A stretch of DNA of 64,000 bases from RYN-230 sp963717125. GTDB lineage: Bacteria > Actinomycetota > Actinomycetes > Streptosporangiales > Streptosporangiaceae. Position numbers and translations under genes: made by a program. The stretch lies in NCBI GenBank assembly GCA_963717125.1, contig CAVQVG010000007.1:558001-622000 (forward strand), read 5' to 3'. This document shows positions 62,678-64,000 of the stretch, piece after piece; positions within the stretch are counted from its first letter, which is position 1, and the number at the start of each line of letters is the position of its first letter. A model generated the notes under the pieces. It ran no database searches. It saw nothing but the letters and a program-made list of their open reading frames with translations, and was not told where the DNA came from.

Positions 62678-64000
62678 TCAGGCCACCCCCAGCGTCCGGC
62701 CCAGGCTGCGGTAGTCCGCGTCGAACTGGTTCAGCAGCCCCTCCAGGCCGGTGCTGGCCACCGTGTGCTGGTACTGGCTGACCGAGGAGGCGGTGGACAG
62801 CCGCTGGAAGTCGGTGGCGATCTGGTTCGCGTTCGACTGCACCGTGGCCGACGACGCGCTGGACGCCGGGGTAGGCATGGAGATCCCGTGCAGGTCCGAG
62901 CCGAACTTGCGGAACGCCTGGGACATCCGCGCGTCCACCCGGTTCACGCAGCTGAGCTTGCCGCCGCAGGCAGAGACGTTGGAGTCGAAAGTGGCCACGG
63001 TGGTGCTGAGTGACGCGTACGCGCTCTCCACGGACAGCGCGGCGTCGGCCTTGCTCACGGTGTTGTTGGACGAGACCGCCACGCCGATCAGCACCGCGTA
63101 GAGCACCAGGACGAGCACGCCGATGGCCAGGAACATGCCGACCAGGCTCTTGGCCCCGCTGGACAGCACCAGCCGCCACGGCTGGGCGCCGCCCAGCCAG
63201 CCGGTCACGGCCGCGGGCTGGCCATAGGCCGCCGGCTGGTCGTAGCCGGGACCAGGCTGGCCATAGCCAGGCTCGGCATAACCGGGACCCGGCTGGCCGT
63301 ACCCGGCCGGTGGCTCGTACCCGGGCTGACCGTACCCGGGCGCGGGCTGGCCGTAGCCCGGCGCGGGCTGGCCGTAGCCCGGCGCGGGCTGGCCGTAGCC
63401 GGCGGGCGGCGTGACCCCTGGCGGCGCGGTCGTCAGGTCCGGCTGATCGCCGAACAGTCCCCATGGGTACGTGCCGGTGACCAGGAACATGTATCCGGCG
63501 AACCGGATGTAGTAGCGCAGCCCGGCCGCGATGGCCTCGTGCAGCGGCCTGGGCATCCGCCCCGCGATGAGCACGATCAGCCAGGTCACGAACATGACGA
63601 TCGTTTCCATGCCGAACAGCACCAGCAGGGTGAGCAGGTAGGCCGGGATGGCCAGGATGATCCGGAAAAAGACGGCCAGCCGGTTCAGCGGACCCGGCCG
63701 CAGCAGCAACTGCACCGGGTAGTCGGCCTCATCCAGCTCGAACGGCGGGTACCGGTCGGTGAGCAGGAACAGGTACGCCTGCACCCGGACCAGCCAGCGC
63801 AGGTAGCCGGTCAGGAACCCGGCCAGCCCCTCCGGCAGGCGGCCCAGAACCAGCGCGGCGAACCAGCAGATGATCACGACGATCTCGGCCGCGATGCCCA
63901 GCGCCCACAGCACCACCAGGTGCGGGATGGCCAGGATGATCCGGACCAGCACGGTGAGCCGGTTCTGCTGAGCCGGCTCGGCGAAGGCAACGAGTATCTC
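62678..64000 (-). CDS. DUF4389 membrane protein, N-terminus beyond the window
   Basis: The 440 codons visible run past the right edge; the frame is open upstream of a GTG at 63952 with AEPAQQNRLT, which is typical of DUF4389, so that GTG is probably internal. Two DUF4389 units with paired helices are seen (VRIILAIPHLVVLWALGIAA; FFRIILAIPAYLLTLLVLFG), then a Gly-Tyr-Pro-Gln repeat (GYGQPAPGYGQPAPGYGQPA) encoded by 24-bp units. A third membrane helix (FLAIGVLVLVLYAVLIGVAV) and an extracytoplasmic domain with two cysteines (SACGGKLSCVNR) follow. Function unknown. Confidence 0.8.
   Translation of the reverse strand, partial: EILVAFAEPAQQNRLTVLVRIILAIPHLVVLWALGIAAEIVVIICWFAALVLGRLPEGLAGFLTGYLRWLVRVQAYLFLLTDRYPPFELDEADYPVQLLLRPGPLNRLAVFFRIILAIPAYLLTLLVLFGMETIVMFVTWLIVLIAGRMPRPLHEAIAAGLRYYIRFAGYMFLVTGTYPWGLFGDQPDLTTAPPGVTPPAGYGQPAPGYGQPAPGYGQPAPGYGQPGYEPPAGYGQPGPGYAEPGYGQPGPGYDQPAAYGQPAAVTGWLGGAQPWRLVLSSGAKSLVGMFLAIGVLVLVLYAVLIGVAVSSNNTVSKADAALSVESAYASLSTTVATFDSNVSACGGKLSCVNRVDARMSQAFRKFGSDLHGISMPTPASSASSATVQSNANQIATDFQRLSTASSVSQYQHTVASTGLEGLLNQFDADYRSLGRTLGVA

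Overview
The window is very GC-rich DNA with dense, often overlapping genes and many GTG or TTG starts, from an actinobacterium. BldD with a c-di-GMP signature, mIHF, a SAV_6107-type HEPN protein, actinobacterial PriA without helicase motifs, and the metF - idsA - Rv2175c-like - PASTA kinase neighbourhood all support this. A PyrK/PyrD class 1B dihydroorotate dehydrogenase argues against Streptomyces itself and for a Streptosporangiales-like or related lineage; that placement is inference. No tRNA, rRNA, CRISPR array, integrase or transposase was seen.

Layout. 1-2309: a GntR-type regulator cut by the left edge, a decayed permease end, and an ECF42 sigma factor with its DGPF partner. 2440-16114: a housekeeping block on the minus strand (mIHF, gmk, rpoZ, coaBC, metK, priA, def, fmt, rsmB, rpe) with a DUF2786 gene on the plus strand. 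16332-26711: the complete de novo pyrimidine operon, pyrR-pyrB-pyrC-carA-carB-pyrK-pyrD-pyrF, whose genes mostly overlap by 1-11 bases. A PyrR-binding hairpin sits directly before the pyrR ribosome binding site. 26712-27534: a divergent intergenic region with G-rich repeats and a perfect 23-bp inverted repeat, leading to bldD.

28186-40823: HEPN protein, GNAT, metF, idsA, Rv2175c-like regulator, FAD oxidoreductase, Ser/Thr kinase with PASTA repeats, two large envelope-type membrane proteins, and endonuclease IV. 40830-44663: a molybdopterin oxidoreductase, a DAHP synthase behind an aromatic-codon attenuator, thiI, and an EthD protein. 44739-50761: a second DGPF-ECF42 module, GNAT, a Fic/Doc-type toxin-antitoxin pair, an acyl-CoA ligase, and a VapBC-like pair. 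50839-64000: a methyltransferase, an MFS remnant, SoxR with its operator and an SDR target, a QueA-like protein, a soluble HAMP-array hybrid kinase divergent from an ANTAR-GAF-PAS-SpoIIE phosphatase, phosphofructokinase with PPi-type residues divergent from glpK, and a DUF4389 membrane protein cut by the right edge.

Two patterns cross the whole window. First, short tandem repeats are abundant. In six genes the repeat unit contains the gene's own stop codon, so the 3' end has been duplicated downstream (ECF42 at 664, HEPN at 28186, idsA at 31791, GNAT at 47468, Fic at 48158, methyltransferase at 50839). Second, at least seven otherwise convincing genes change reading frame once (rsmB leader, def start, PASTA kinase, second ECF42, methyltransferase, ANTAR-SpoIIE, glpK), mostly inside G/C runs or tandem repeats. 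Uncorrected assembly indels are the simplest explanation for the second pattern, and read-level checking decides it.
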